Origin: Halomonas sp. I5-271120
GTDB lineage: Bacteria > Pseudomonadota > Gammaproteobacteria > Pseudomonadales > Halomonadaceae
Length of the DNA: 64,000 nt
Assembly: GCF_030553075.1 (NCBI RefSeq)
Contig: NZ_CP130701.1
Span: forward strand, 1,116,001 to 1,180,000
Direction of reading: 5' to 3'
Shown here one piece after another: positions 39,134 through 47,296 of the stretch. The position numbers were made by a program, and so were the translations under genes. The notes beneath the pieces were generated by a model, which was not told where the DNA came from, ran no database searches, and saw only the letters and a list, made by a program, of their open reading frames with translations. Position 1 is the first letter of the stretch, and each line of letters begins with the position of its first letter.

Positions 39134-40444
39134 TCAGCTAACGCATCGCTTGGCGGCGTACATGTCGTTGTCGGCATGGCGGAACAGCTGCTGACGGTCA
39201 CTCCCCTGCTCGGGGTACAGCGCGGTGCCTATGCTCACCGTTATGTCGAGTTCGAGCCGCTGACCGCCCAGACTGAAAGGCTCGGCAAGCGCAGCACGAA
39301 TCTTGTCCGCCACAACGGCGACCGAAGGCTTCCCCGCGATACCGGTCAGCAGCACCGTGAACTCATCACCGCCCATGCGCCCCACCATGTCGGACTCGCG
39401 CACGATACTCTCGAGTCGTCGAGCCACCTCGCAAAGCAGTTGGTCGCCCGCCTCGTGCCCAAGGGTATCGTTGATGTCCTTGAAGCCATTCAGGTCGAGA
39501 TACAGGAGCGCCAAATGCTCGCGAGAGCGATGGGCGCGCTTCAAGCACATGTCGAAATGCTGATTGAAGAGCATACGGTTGGGCAGTTCGGTCAGCGGGT
39601 CATGTCGGGCCATGTGCTGCAGACGGGTCTCTGTCTGCTTGCGCGAGATGGCGGCAGCGACCTGAGTGGACACGAACTGCAAGAGCCCCTTTTCCTCCTC
39701 AGTGTAGCGAATGACATCGGTATAGCTCTGCATCACCACGGCACCGATCACCCCCGCCTGCGAAATCAGCGGCACGCCCAGCCAGTCGACCCATTCCTGG
39801 CCCTGCGCTTCGGCCTGCTCAGCAGTGATCAGCAGCGCCTTACCGCTGTGAATGACCTCGGCGAGAGGCGTGCCGGACACTAGCGGCTGCGATGCCGGTA
39901 AAGGCACCCGCTCATCGATGTAATAAGGGAAGGTTAGCCAGCCCTTTGCCGCATCGAACAGGGCCACCTGAAAGTTGTCCGCCGGCAGCAATTCGTCAAT
40001 CACCTGATGAATCAGCTGGTAGAGCTCGACCAGGCCATCGGCCTGGTACGCTGCCTCGGAAATCCGGTAGATCGCCTGCTGCACGCGCTCGGCTCGCTTG
40101 ATCTCGGTGATGTCTCGAGCCACCGCCAAACGAATGCGTTCGTCCTCCAGCCAGCGCGCCGTCCACATGATATCGACGACGTGCCCATCCCTGTGGATGT
40201 AGCGATTCTCGAAATGCATCTTGAGCTGGCCGTCCATGACCTCGGAGGCGGTGGCCAGCGTGCGCTCCCGATCATCCGGATGCACCAGCTCGATCATGGC
40301 CGTGCCAATCAATTCCTGCTGGGTATAGCCAAGAAGGCGTTCGCAGGCGGAACTGATGAACACGAAGCGCCCCTCGACATCGACCGCACAGACCGCGTCA
40401 GGCAATAGATCCAGCAGTTTGTCGAGGAGCAGCTCGGAATTCAT
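39134..40444 (-). CDS. PAS-GAF-GGDEF diguanylate cyclase
   Basis: A 436-residue soluble protein expected to make cyclic-di-GMP. PAS is at about 8-125 (LLPDAVCAVDVEGRFVFISS), GAF at about 135-270 (LYQLIHQVIDELLPADNFQV; VISQAGVIGAVVMQSYTD-like), and GGDEF at about 285-436. The active site is GRMGGDEFTVLL with the inhibitory RESD exactly five residues before GGDEF, so product feedback is likely. It ends 276 bases before the luxP-like start, same strand; co-transcription is possible but not shown. Divergent from the second mltF gene. Confidence 0.92.
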   Translation of the reverse strand: MNSELLLDKLLDLLPDAVCAVDVEGRFVFISSACERLLGYTQQELIGTAMIELVHPDDRERTLATASEVMDGQLKMHFENRYIHRDGHVVDIMWTARWLEDERIRLAVARDITEIKRAERVQQAIYRISEAAYQADGLVELYQLIHQVIDELLPADNFQVALFDAAKGWLTFPYYIDERVPLPASQPLVSGTPLAEVIHSGKALLITAEQAEAQGQEWVDWLGVPLISQAGVIGAVVMQSYTDVIRYTEEEKGLLQFVSTQVAAAISRKQTETRLQHMARHDPLTELPNRMLFNQHFDMCLKRAHRSREHLALLYLDLNGFKDINDTLGHEAGDQLLCEVARRLESIVRESDMVGRMGGDEFTVLLTGIAGKPSVAVVADKIRAALAEPFSLGGQRLELDITVSIGTALYPEQGSDRQQLFRHADNDMYAAKRCVS

Positions 40445-40512
40445 ATCGCCTCAATCCAAGGTCAGCAAGGCACGCTTACGCAGTCCCGATGCATAGTACG
40501 GCACTCAGGCAA

Positions 40513-40542
40513 GCAGCCGTTGAGCAAACAGCCGTTGAGAAG
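40513..40542. repeat. Two 15-bp direct repeats
   Basis: GCAGCCGTTGAGCAA and ACAGCCGTTGAGAAG lie end to end in the spacer between the divergent GGDEF and MltF genes, about 70 bases upstream of the GGDEF start codon. Confidence 0.6.
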
Positions 40543-40581
40543 GAAGCGGCATTAGGCTGTTAATGTAAAAGACTTCTCTTT

Positions 40582-40618
40582 GGTATTCGAATGATTGTGC
40601 GCTTTCCTTTCGAATACC
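40582..40618. promoter_or_regulatory. 10-bp perfect inverted repeat in the leader of the second mltF
   Basis: GGTATTCGAA (40582-40591) and TTCGAATACC (40609-40618) are exact complements separated by 17 bases. The right arm ends about 20 bases before the mltF start codon (40639) and 8 bases before its GGAG. It could be an operator for a dimeric repressor, or an RNA hairpin that affects access to the ribosome site. Confidence 0.6.
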
Positions 40619-40638
40619 GTCGGCTATGGAGCAACCTC

Positions 40639-42060
40639 ATGTCCCGATCCTCGCTGGGCATCCTGCTGGCAGCGGTCCTGTTCATGCTCGCGGGCTGTGG
40701 CGATTCCTCAGCCCCCGCAGCAGACCTGGCCACTCCCGAAGAGACCGGTGTCCTCAAGGTCGCCACGCGCAACGGCGCCACTACCTATTATTTCGACCGC
40801 CACGAAAACCCCGCCGGCCCCGAATACGACCTGACACGGCGCTTCGCCGAAGATCAAGGCTGGGAGATCGAGTGGTCGCTCTTTGATTCTACCTCCCAGG
40901 TGCTCGAGGCCCTCGAGTCCGGCGAGGTCCACCTGGCCGCCGCGGGGCTGACCCAGTTGCCCAGCCGGGATCAGCGTTTCGCACCGGGGCCCGGCCACAC
41001 CGATATCGTCGAACAACTGGTCTGCCACCGGGATATGCGTCCCCTGCCTCGCCAAATCGAGGACCTGACCGACGTGGAGATCCGCGTCACCGCGGCGTCG
41101 AGCTATTCGCAGCAGCTCGCCTCGCTGGTCAATGATCAGACCGGTATCTCCTTCGAGGAGGACCCACGTTCCACCGAGGTGCTGCTAGAAGCGGTGGCCA
41201 ACCGGACGCTGGACTGTACCGTCGCCGACTCCAACATCGTCAGGGTGGTGCGTCGCCACTTCCCCCATCTGGAAGTCGCCATGAACCTGACCGCCGGCAG
41301 CACCCTGGGCTGGTACCTGCCTCACGGGCAAGAGGCGCTGGCCGACCAGGCGAAAGACTGGATGGATAGCGACGCGGGCCAAGCCGCCATCGAGGCGATG
41401 ACCGAACAATACTACGCCTATATCGGCGAGTTTGATTTCGTCGACCTGCGCGCTTTGAACCGTCGCATTGACGACCGCCTGCCGAACTTCATCGACCTGT
41501 TCCTCGACGCAGAGAAAAGTACCGGCATGTCGGCCGATCTGCTGGCCGCCCTGGCCTATCAGGAATCCCACTGGGACCCCAGCGCGGTCTCCCCCACCGG
41601 CGTGCGCGGCATCATGATGCTGACCCGCAACACCGCCGAGTCGCTGGGCGTGACCAACCGCCTGGACCCTGAGGCCGCCATCGACGGCGGCGCCCGCTAT
41701 CTGGCCGACCGCCATGCGCGACTGCCCGAAGATATCCCCGAACCGGACCGCACCTATCTCGCGCTTGCCAGCTACAACATCGGCCGCGGCCACCTGCTGG
41801 ACGCCCGCGAACTGGCCCGCAGCCTGGGCAAGAATCCAGATTCCTGGGAAGACATGAAGGAGGTACTGCCGCTCAAGGCCGACAAGCGCTACTACCCGCA
41901 GACGCGCTACGGCTATGCCCGCGGCTACGAGCCGGTGCACTACGTCAAGCGCATCCGCAACTACATGGACGTGATTGGCCCCGCCATCGACCCGCTGGAG
42001 ATTGCCGAGGCCAACATGACGTCGACCCAGGCGCCTTCACATAACGCATCCACGCAGTAG
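40639..42060 (+). CDS. Second MltF-type lytic transglycosylase, lipoprotein form
   Basis: A 473-residue MltF-family protein. It has a lipoprotein signal (GILLAAVLFMLAGCGDS, lipidated Cys about residue 21), a solute-binding-like domain (~35-260), and an SLT domain (~285-450) with catalytic Glu in ALAYQESHWDP and SPTGVRGIMMLTRNTA. ATG 40639 with GGAG is chosen over ATG 40591, because the longer start lacks a ribosome site and lies inside the inverted repeat. It differs from the mltF at 10949 in anchor type and sequence, so it is a paralogue rather than a recent duplicate. Confidence 0.88.
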   Translation: MSRSSLGILLAAVLFMLAGCGDSSAPAADLATPEETGVLKVATRNGATTYYFDRHENPAGPEYDLTRRFAEDQGWEIEWSLFDSTSQVLEALESGEVHLAAAGLTQLPSRDQRFAPGPGHTDIVEQLVCHRDMRPLPRQIEDLTDVEIRVTAASSYSQQLASLVNDQTGISFEEDPRSTEVLLEAVANRTLDCTVADSNIVRVVRRHFPHLEVAMNLTAGSTLGWYLPHGQEALADQAKDWMDSDAGQAAIEAMTEQYYAYIGEFDFVDLRALNRRIDDRLPNFIDLFLDAEKSTGMSADLLAALAYQESHWDPSAVSPTGVRGIMMLTRNTAESLGVTNRLDPEAAIDGGARYLADRHARLPEDIPEPDRTYLALASYNIGRGHLLDARELARSLGKNPDSWEDMKEVLPLKADKRYYPQTRYGYARGYEPVHYVKRIRNYMDVIGPAIDPLEIAEANMTSTQAPSHNASTQ

Positions 42061-42090
42061 CCATCACCACGAAAGGCACAGCGACCAAGG

Positions 42091-42117
42091 CCTGCCGCGC
42101 CATGAGCGCGCGGCAGG
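42091..42117. terminator. Hairpin between convergent genes
   Basis: A perfect ten-base stem (CCTGCCGCGC, GCGCGGCAGG) with a seven-base loop lies 31 bases past the second mltF and before the dehydrogenase stop at 42226. There is no clear T run on either side, so it may act as a weak terminator or an mRNA end. Confidence 0.4.
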
Positions 42118-42225
42118 GCCTTCGTCACCTAGACCCGAGTGCTAGAACAACTTAAGTGCCAGCCCCCGGAGCAAGAACACCCCTTGGGCTGGAGAAGAAC
42201 CAGGCTGGAAGAGAACGGGGCTAAA

Positions 42226-43092
42226 TCACTCGCGTCCCAGGAAGGCGTGAATTGCCGAGAAGTCATCGCGGCCGCGCCCGGCCTGCTTGGCGCTGCCGTA
42301 AAGCGACTTGGCCAGCGAGGCCAGGTAGAGCGGCTGGTCCGCCTCATGGGCGGTCTGCTCCAGCAGGTGAAGGTCCTTGTGCATCCACTCCAGCGGGAAC
42401 TGCGCCTCATAGTCACCTTCGCGAATCAGCTCGGCCTTGCCGGCCAGAAACGGCGCGGACACCGGCAGGTTGGGCAGCATGTCCATCAGGAAATCCTTCG
42501 AGAAACCCAGCTTCTCGCCCAGCAGGGCCGTTTCGGCATAGACCAGCATGGACTGCGCCAGCTGCGCATTGACCAGCATCTTGAAGGCCGACCCCTGACC
42601 GACGGCGCCGACATGCAGCGTCTTGCGGCCCATCGACTCCAGCAGTGGCTCAAGTGTCTCGAGTTCACGTGCCTCGCCGCCAACCAGAAAGGTCAGGGTG
42701 CCATCCTCGGCCGGCTGCTTGGTGCCGGCGACCGGCGCATCGACGAAACGCAGCCCGCTGGCCTGGGCGCGCTGGGCAGCGTCACGGCTGAAGGACGGGT
42801 TGACCGTTGAACAGTCGACCCATAGCGCGCCCTGTGGCATCGCCGCCACGAAGCCGTCCTCGGCAAACGCCACCGTCTCCACGACCTCGGGGGAAGGCAG
42901 CATGGTGAAGACGATATCCGCCTGTTCGACGGCCTGAGCATAGGAGGTAGCCCGATTGGCACCGGCACTCTCCAGAGCCGCCATGGGCTCCGGCGAGCGG
43001 TTGAAGACCGTCAGTGAGACGGCCGGGTTGTCGAGCAGGTTGCGGGCCATGCGCCCGCCCATGATGCCAAGGCCAATAAAGGTAACGTTCAT
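42226..43092 (-). CDS. NAD(P)-dependent beta-hydroxyacid dehydrogenase family
   Basis: A 288-residue enzyme of the 3-hydroxyisobutyrate/glyoxylate-succinic semialdehyde reductase family. N-terminal NAD(P) fold FIGLGIMGGRMARNLLDNP; VDCSTVNPSFSRDAAQRAQA and RFVDAPVAGTKQPAEDGTLTF are the substrate-binding signature; the catalytic Lys lies in GQGSAFKMLVNAQLAQSM. ATG 43092 with GGGAG is the start. It sits 47 bases after the quinone-reductase-like gene on the same strand, and the two are probably co-transcribed. The substrate is not determinable. Confidence 0.88.
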   Translation of the reverse strand: MNVTFIGLGIMGGRMARNLLDNPAVSLTVFNRSPEPMAALESAGANRATSYAQAVEQADIVFTMLPSPEVVETVAFAEDGFVAAMPQGALWVDCSTVNPSFSRDAAQRAQASGLRFVDAPVAGTKQPAEDGTLTFLVGGEARELETLEPLLESMGRKTLHVGAVGQGSAFKMLVNAQLAQSMLVYAETALLGEKLGFSKDFLMDMLPNLPVSAPFLAGKAELIREGDYEAQFPLEWMHKDLHLLEQTAHEADQPLYLASLAKSLYGSAKQAGRGRDDFSAIHAFLGRE

Positions 43093-43139
43093 GATTGCAC
43101 TCCCTGTCGAGAAGGGTGGGCCGTCTGACGGACGGGGTT

Positions 43140-44144
43140 TCAGAAACCGCGCAATACGATCTTGCCGCGCCCCTTGCCGGATTCCAGCAGCGCGTGCGCG
43201 CGCAGCAGGTTCTCGGCGTTGATGGTGCCGAACTCTTCGGCGAGGGTCGTGGTCAGCTCGCCGCGGTCGACCATCTCGGCCACCCGCTCGAGCAGCCGGT
43301 GCTGTTCGATCATGTCTTCTGTCTGGAAGAGCGAGCGAGTGAACATGAACTCCCAATGCACCGATACGCTCTTGCGCTTGAACGGCATGATGTCGAACGA
43401 CGCGGGGTCATCGATTACCGCAAGCCGCCCCTGGGGTGCGATCAGCTCGGCGATCGCGGCCAGGTGCTCGTCGGTATGGGTCAGGCTCGCCACATAGTTC
43501 ACGGAAGGAAGGTCGGCTGCCTTCAGTTCGTCGACCAGCGACTGGCGGTGATCGATGACATGGTCGGCGCCCAGCTCCTGCGCCCAGGCACGGGTTTCCG
43601 GCCTTGAAGCGGTCGCGATCACGGTCAGGTCGGTAAGCTGCTTGGCGAGCTGGATCATGATCGAGCCCACGCCGCCAGAAGCACCGATGATCAGCAGCGA
43701 ACCGGCGTTTTCCTTGGCCACCTGCAGGCGATCGAAGAGCATTTCCCAGGCGGTGATCGTGGTCAGCGGCAGCGCCGCCGCCTCGGCAAAGCCAAGTGAT
43801 GTCGGCATTTTGGAGACGATGCGCTCATCGACCTGATGGAACTGCGCATTGGTGCCGCTACGATCGACAGCACCGGCATACCAGACCTTGTCGCCGGGCT
43901 GAAACAGGGTCACGTCCTCACCGACGGCCTCAACCACGCCGGCGGCATCCCAGCCCAGCACCTTGTACTCGCCACCCTCAGGCGACACGTTCTGACGAAT
44001 CTTGGTATCGACCGGGTTGACCGAGACGGCCTCGACACGCACCAGAAGATCGCGGCCCTGAGCCTCGGGGGTCGGCAGCTCGATATCCTCGAGTGCTTCT
44101 GAGGCAGTGACCGGCAGCGACTGCTTATAACCAACGGCTTTCAT
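43140..44144 (-). CDS. Zinc-free quinone oxidoreductase-like dehydrogenase (ZADH family)
   Basis: A 334-residue medium-chain reductase. It has the NADPH loop LLIIGASGGVGSIMIQLAKQ and the N-terminal KVLGWDAAGVVEAVGEDVTL, but no cysteine zinc cluster. The type is related to quinone oxidoreductase and YogA-like 'zinc-binding alcohol dehydrogenase' proteins. Divergence from an HxlR regulator is typical for electrophile or quinone stress genes. Confidence 0.88.
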   Translation of the reverse strand: MKAVGYKQSLPVTASEALEDIELPTPEAQGRDLLVRVEAVSVNPVDTKIRQNVSPEGGEYKVLGWDAAGVVEAVGEDVTLFQPGDKVWYAGAVDRSGTNAQFHQVDERIVSKMPTSLGFAEAAALPLTTITAWEMLFDRLQVAKENAGSLLIIGASGGVGSIMIQLAKQLTDLTVIATASRPETRAWAQELGADHVIDHRQSLVDELKAADLPSVNYVASLTHTDEHLAAIAELIAPQGRLAVIDDPASFDIMPFKRKSVSVHWEFMFTRSLFQTEDMIEQHRLLERVAEMVDRGELTTTLAEEFGTINAENLLRAHALLESGKGRGKIVLRGF

Positions 44145-44265
44145 GGTGAGCTCCTATCAGCAAGTGTATTGCCGACCGAGTATAGGGGTACCATGGTGGC
44201 TAACAAGTATGCACATTCCTGTGCGGTAGTGATTTTTCCGTGCCTTAGCCTCTATAAAGATCCTA

Positions 44266-44283
44266 GGTACACTTTTGTATACC
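44266..44283. promoter_or_regulatory. Candidate HxlR operator
   Basis: GGTACACTTTTGTATACC is an 18-bp imperfect palindrome (GGTAYAC, four-base spacer, GTATACC) in the 194-base spacer between the divergent reductase and HxlR genes. Its size and place suit a dimeric HxlR protein. Confidence 0.5.
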
Positions 44284-44338
44284 GCAACCAACGGGCAAGG
44301 CCCCGCCCGCGAGACACTCGAACAGGCGATACCCGAAC

Positions 44339-44707
44339 ATGGATCATAAAAACATGCGGCATCAGAATTACGCCTGCAGCTTCGGCTGCTCCGTGGAAGC
44401 CGCCATCGAAGCCATCGGCGGCAAGTGGAAGGGCGTGATCCTCTTCCACCTGGCGGACGGCACCAAACGCTTCAACGAGTTGCGCCGGCTGATGCCGTCG
44501 GTAACCCAGCGCATGCTGACCAAGCAGCTACGCGAGTTGGAGCGCGACGGCATTGTCCACCGGCACGTCTATGCCGAAGTGCCGCCCAGGGTCGAATATC
44601 GCCTGACCGCCTTCGGCGAGACACTCGAGCCGATCCTCAAGGAGCTGGAAGCCTGGGGCAGCCAGTACCTGGACAAATTATCGGCGTTGCGAAGCGCGGA
44701 CGAATAG
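44339..44707 (+). CDS. HxlR-family transcription regulator
   Basis: A 122-residue winged-helix regulator. The family core is clear: SVEAAIEAIGGKWKGVILFH, RFNELRRLMPSVTQRMLTKQ, LRELERDGIVHRHVY, and YRLTAFGETLEPIL. It has two N-terminal Cys (CSFGC, about residues 13-17), common redox-sensing positions in HxlR proteins. Divergent from the reductase pair 44144-42226, which it likely controls. Confidence 0.9.
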   Translation: MDHKNMRHQNYACSFGCSVEAAIEAIGGKWKGVILFHLADGTKRFNELRRLMPSVTQRMLTKQLRELERDGIVHRHVYAEVPPRVEYRLTAFGETLEPILKELEAWGSQYLDKLSALRSADE

Positions 44708-44877
44708 GGAGCGCTTGCTCACTTCTCAGAGCACGCCACTACAGCGCCTGCGACCCGGCACAACAACACAGTGCTGGATCGGCGGCCAAAACCCTGTATG
44801 CTGACCGGGTACCACCGACAGTCAATGGAGTAGGCATCACGATCGATCATTCTTACCAAGCCAGCACGGAGGTTCTC

Positions 44878-45189
44878 ATGAAGGTATATCGACCTGAATG
44901 GCAGTGCACGTTTAACGTAAACGAAGGCGTGGAAGAAACAGCCAGTTGGAAGGAACGCATCGCCTGGAGCATCAGGGCGCTTGCCAACAGGCTGGATGGT
45001 GGCGGACGTACGATCCAGATTGACTGCGATGTGACCCCTCGGGTGAGCCAGGAAGATGTCGATGTCTGCCTGGGTAAAGGCTTCGAGGTGACGCACAGCC
45101 TGCTCACCCAGCTTGCTCACCAGGCCGCCTGCGAAAACGTCATGCGTGACGCCAAGGCAGAGCTTTACGAGGAGAACACGCAGTATTGA
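44878..45189 (+). CDS. Hypothetical 103-residue protein
   Basis: I do not recognise this protein. ATG 44878 has an ideal CGGAGG (44867-44872), which is the main reason to accept it. It is soluble, with mixed charge, no signal peptide and no obvious motif; four cysteines are scattered through it (QCTF, DCDV, VCLG, ACEN). It sits after the HxlR gene on the same strand, 170 bases on. Confidence 0.55.
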   Translation: MKVYRPEWQCTFNVNEGVEETASWKERIAWSIRALANRLDGGGRTIQIDCDVTPRVSQEDVDVCLGKGFEVTHSLLTQLAHQAACENVMRDAKAELYEENTQY

Positions 45190-45198
45190 GGGAACAGG

Positions 45199-45240
45199 CT
45201 GGCGTGATAGAACTGGCGCGATAAGACTGGTGTGACAGAA
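45199..45240. repeat. 14-bp tandem repeat, three units
   Basis: CTGGCGTGATAGAA, CTGGCGCGATAAGA and CTGGTGTGACAGAA lie end to end, 9 bases past the stop codon of the hypothetical gene. Confidence 0.75.
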
Positions 45241-45379
45241 CGGGGCAAGAACGCAGGTTGCCCGCTCAACAGTGAGTCAGGTCGCTTCAAGCCAAGCCTA
45301 TGTTAGGTAAGCAAAGGGAAGGTAAGTATTTGAAGCAGATCACCTGTTTCACCGCACTTGCTTCACCGCACTTGTCGTA

Positions 45380-45500
45380 CTGAACGTTTAGCCATTGCAC
45401 GTGAGCAGGGACGCTGCGAAAGCGTTAGAAGCTAGAGAGTTAATCGATGCAAGCTAGACCGCCACGACACCCCATTCAGCCACGCTGGATGGGGTGTTTT
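45380..45500 (+). ncRNA. Candidate small RNA ending at a strong terminator
   Basis: The terminator at 45467-45500 is about 280 bases past the nearest upstream stop codon, which is far for a 3' end. The segment before it holds a small hairpin (ACGCT, AGCGT around 45410) and a repeated AAGCTAG. No known RNA family was recognised and no clear promoter was found, so this is a suggestion only. Confidence 0.25.
45467..45500 (+). terminator. Strong intrinsic terminator, plus strand
   Basis: A 14-base stem (ACACCCCATTCAGC with GCTGGATGGGGTGT, one G-U pair, loop CAC) is followed by TTTTCGTT. Confidence 0.85.
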
Positions 45501-45559
45501 CGTTCAGGTCGTGTCACCAGCAGTCCCGCGCTGGCTAATGGCCCGCAGGGCGAGTGTAC

Positions 45560-46132
45560 CTAAAGGCTGGGCGCGCGATAGCGCAGGTAGATATGCAGAA
45601 TGCCCATGGCGGCATGCCCCACCAGATAGGCTTCTATCAGCCCGGTCAGCAGCCCGTGCACTTCCTTCACCTGATACGCCCACGACGGCAGGAAGTTCCA
45701 GCACAGAAACCAGGTAAAGCCCGACAAGACCACCAGCAGCAGCGCTCCCAGGCCGAGCCCATGCATGACCGCAGCCAGCCCAGCCGGCCCCGGGGCTGGC
45801 AGCTTGAACTTCAATAGCGTCTGGATATCGGCCTTCAGCGGCTCCAGATCGCCGACCAGGTAAGGAAAGTAGTACTTCAGGCCCCGCTGCTTGATCACGG
45901 CAAATAGAAAGATCAGCGATACCGGCACCAGCAACAGCCCCGTCCCGATATGCAGCCAGGTGCCCACGCGCTCGGGAAGCTGGCTCGCCACCTCTCCCGC
46001 CCGAGTGAAGCCCATGAAATTGCTGAAAATGATCTGGCTGATCACCATCAGTAAGACGGCGATATGAAACGACAGCACGAGCGGCGTCTGGCGCTCTCGG
46101 AAATAGCTCATGGTGCTACTGAGTACGTTCAT
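45560..46132 (-). CDS. Cytochrome b561-type membrane protein
   Basis: A 190-residue protein with four spans and histidines placed as haem ligands: LSFHIAVLLMVI (span 1), WLHIGTGLLLVPVSLIF (span 2), VMHGLGLGALLLVVLSGFTW (span 3), and VKEVHGLLTGLIEAYLVGHA, with HAAMGILH (span 4). It fits the b561 or Ni-hydrogenase-type cytochrome b family, moving electrons between quinone and a periplasmic partner. ATG 46132 has AAGGA upstream. No partner gene is obvious nearby. Confidence 0.8.
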   Translation of the reverse strand: MNVLSSTMSYFRERQTPLVLSFHIAVLLMVISQIIFSNFMGFTRAGEVASQLPERVGTWLHIGTGLLLVPVSLIFLFAVIKQRGLKYYFPYLVGDLEPLKADIQTLLKFKLPAPGPAGLAAVMHGLGLGALLLVVLSGFTWFLCWNFLPSWAYQVKEVHGLLTGLIEAYLVGHAAMGILHIYLRYRAPSL

Positions 46133-46266
46133 GCAAGTCCTTATGTGGTGGCGACCCCAAGGCTTTCTGACTCGCCCGATCCTGAAACCCATGGCCTCTT
46201 CAACGGATACGATGCAAGGCGATCAGAGAGTAATAGCACCCATGCCTTACCGCGGTCTTAAGTCGC

Positions 46267-46626
46267 CTAGCCTGCCTCTCCCGCTTTCACGGGCCGGCGC
46301 ACCACGCCATCGACCAGCAGCCTCTTCTCACCACCGACGATCCGGTAGATCACCGTCGAACGCTCCTGTACGCGCCCATAAGAAACCCCGTTCAACGTCA
46401 GTCGCCCGTCCTTGATCTCGACATGATCACCGTTCACATCAATAACCGCGTTACGCCCCGACACCGCCGCTTCCACAGTGCTACCGCCAGCGTCGGTGCG
46501 AGTGCTCGAAACCACCACCGAGCCACCGCCCTGGGTATGAACGCTGGTGGCCGCGGGCACTGACTGGCTTCCGCCGGCAAGCATCATTTGCAGCACCATA
46601 AACGTCGCCATGCTTTTGGCATTCAT
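46267..46626 (-). CDS. Hypothetical exported protein
   Basis: A 119-residue protein of unknown function. The start has a weak signal-peptide look (MATFMVLQMMLAGGSQSVPA). The rest is beta-rich (GGGSVVVSSTRTDAGGSTVE; DVNGDHVEIKDGRLTLNGVS), ending in a short basic tail. ATG 46626 is preceded by GAGGGCGG. The upstream unknown exported gene on the same strand stops only 41 bases before it, so they may be co-transcribed. Confidence 0.6.
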   Translation of the reverse strand: MNAKSMATFMVLQMMLAGGSQSVPAATSVHTQGGGSVVVSSTRTDAGGSTVEAAVSGRNAVIDVNGDHVEIKDGRLTLNGVSYGRVQERSTVIYRIVGGEKRLLVDGVVRRPVKAGEAG

Positions 46627-46666
46627 TTCACCGCCCTCTATGGATCGCTCATCCCCGCACACACCG

Positions 46667-47296
46667 CTAGCGAGCACCCACCGGAACCATCAGATGCTGA
46701 TAGTCGGTGCCCTTCCACATCAGATAAGACCCGCCGTTCTCGGGGTCGGTGGGATAGGCATCGAGCAACGCCGAAGGGGCAATGATCATCAGATGCGGCC
46801 CTTCCTTGATCCACTGATTATCCTCGCTGGGCCCCTCGGCATAGGGGTCGATATTGCTGGCTCCCGCGTCTCCCGCCAGCATGTAGGCAATGCCCAGCGC
46901 CTCGGCGGTGAAGGACTCCTTGGCTTGCCAGGCCTTGGCCCAGGCCATCCAGGTCTCATCCAGGCACATCGGCGCATTGCCGGTCAGCATCGGTGGCGTC
47001 GGCATACAGGTATAGCCATTGCTGCCTTCCTTGAGCACCTTGCCTTCCCAATCCACTACCGTGGCGCCCTCGGCCATCCCCGGCCAGGCCGCGCTCAAGG
47101 CGTTCTCAAGAGGAGCCGACTGCGCCTGCGCCGGGCTCGCCTGGGCAAGGGCAATCACCAGCAACGCCCCAGCAACGGCCCAATGGCTGACGTACTCAGC
47201 CCTAACTTCCGGCTCTTCACACCACCGCTGATTACACTTAAGCCGACTGACGACACACCGGCTCACATCTCTTGATTCCATCATGCATGTGTTCAT
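46667..47296 (-). CDS. Conserved exported protein of unknown function
   Basis: A predicted exported protein (hydrophobic WAVAGALLVIALAQASPAQA, then a mature part of about 145 residues). Distinct tracts are EGATVVDWEGKVLKEGSNGY, TCMPTPPMLTGNAPMCLDET, and YLMWKGTDYQHLMVPVG. I recall similar uncharacterised proteins in marine bacteria but no function. Two cysteines (TCM, MCL) may pair. ATG 47296 (GAGAGGG upstream) is tentative, because it places a long stretch before the signal; a GTG near 47197 is an alternative. Confidence 0.6.
   Translation of the reverse strand: MNTCMMESRDVSRCVVSRLKCNQRWCEEPEVRAEYVSHWAVAGALLVIALAQASPAQAQSAPLENALSAAWPGMAEGATVVDWEGKVLKEGSNGYTCMPTPPMLTGNAPMCLDETWMAWAKAWQAKESFTAEALGIAYMLAGDAGASNIDPYAEGPSEDNQWIKEGPHLMIIAPSALLDAYPTDPENGGSYLMWKGTDYQHLMVPVGAR

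Larger units (their letters stand above)
45190..45559. other. Intergenic region with repeats and a terminated transcript candidate
   Basis: 370 bases between the unknown 103-residue protein and the convergent cytochrome b561-type gene. Contains the 14-bp repeats (45199-45240), a candidate small RNA (about 45380-45500), and a strong plus-strand terminator (45467-45500). No protein-coding frame is convincing. Confidence 0.5.
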
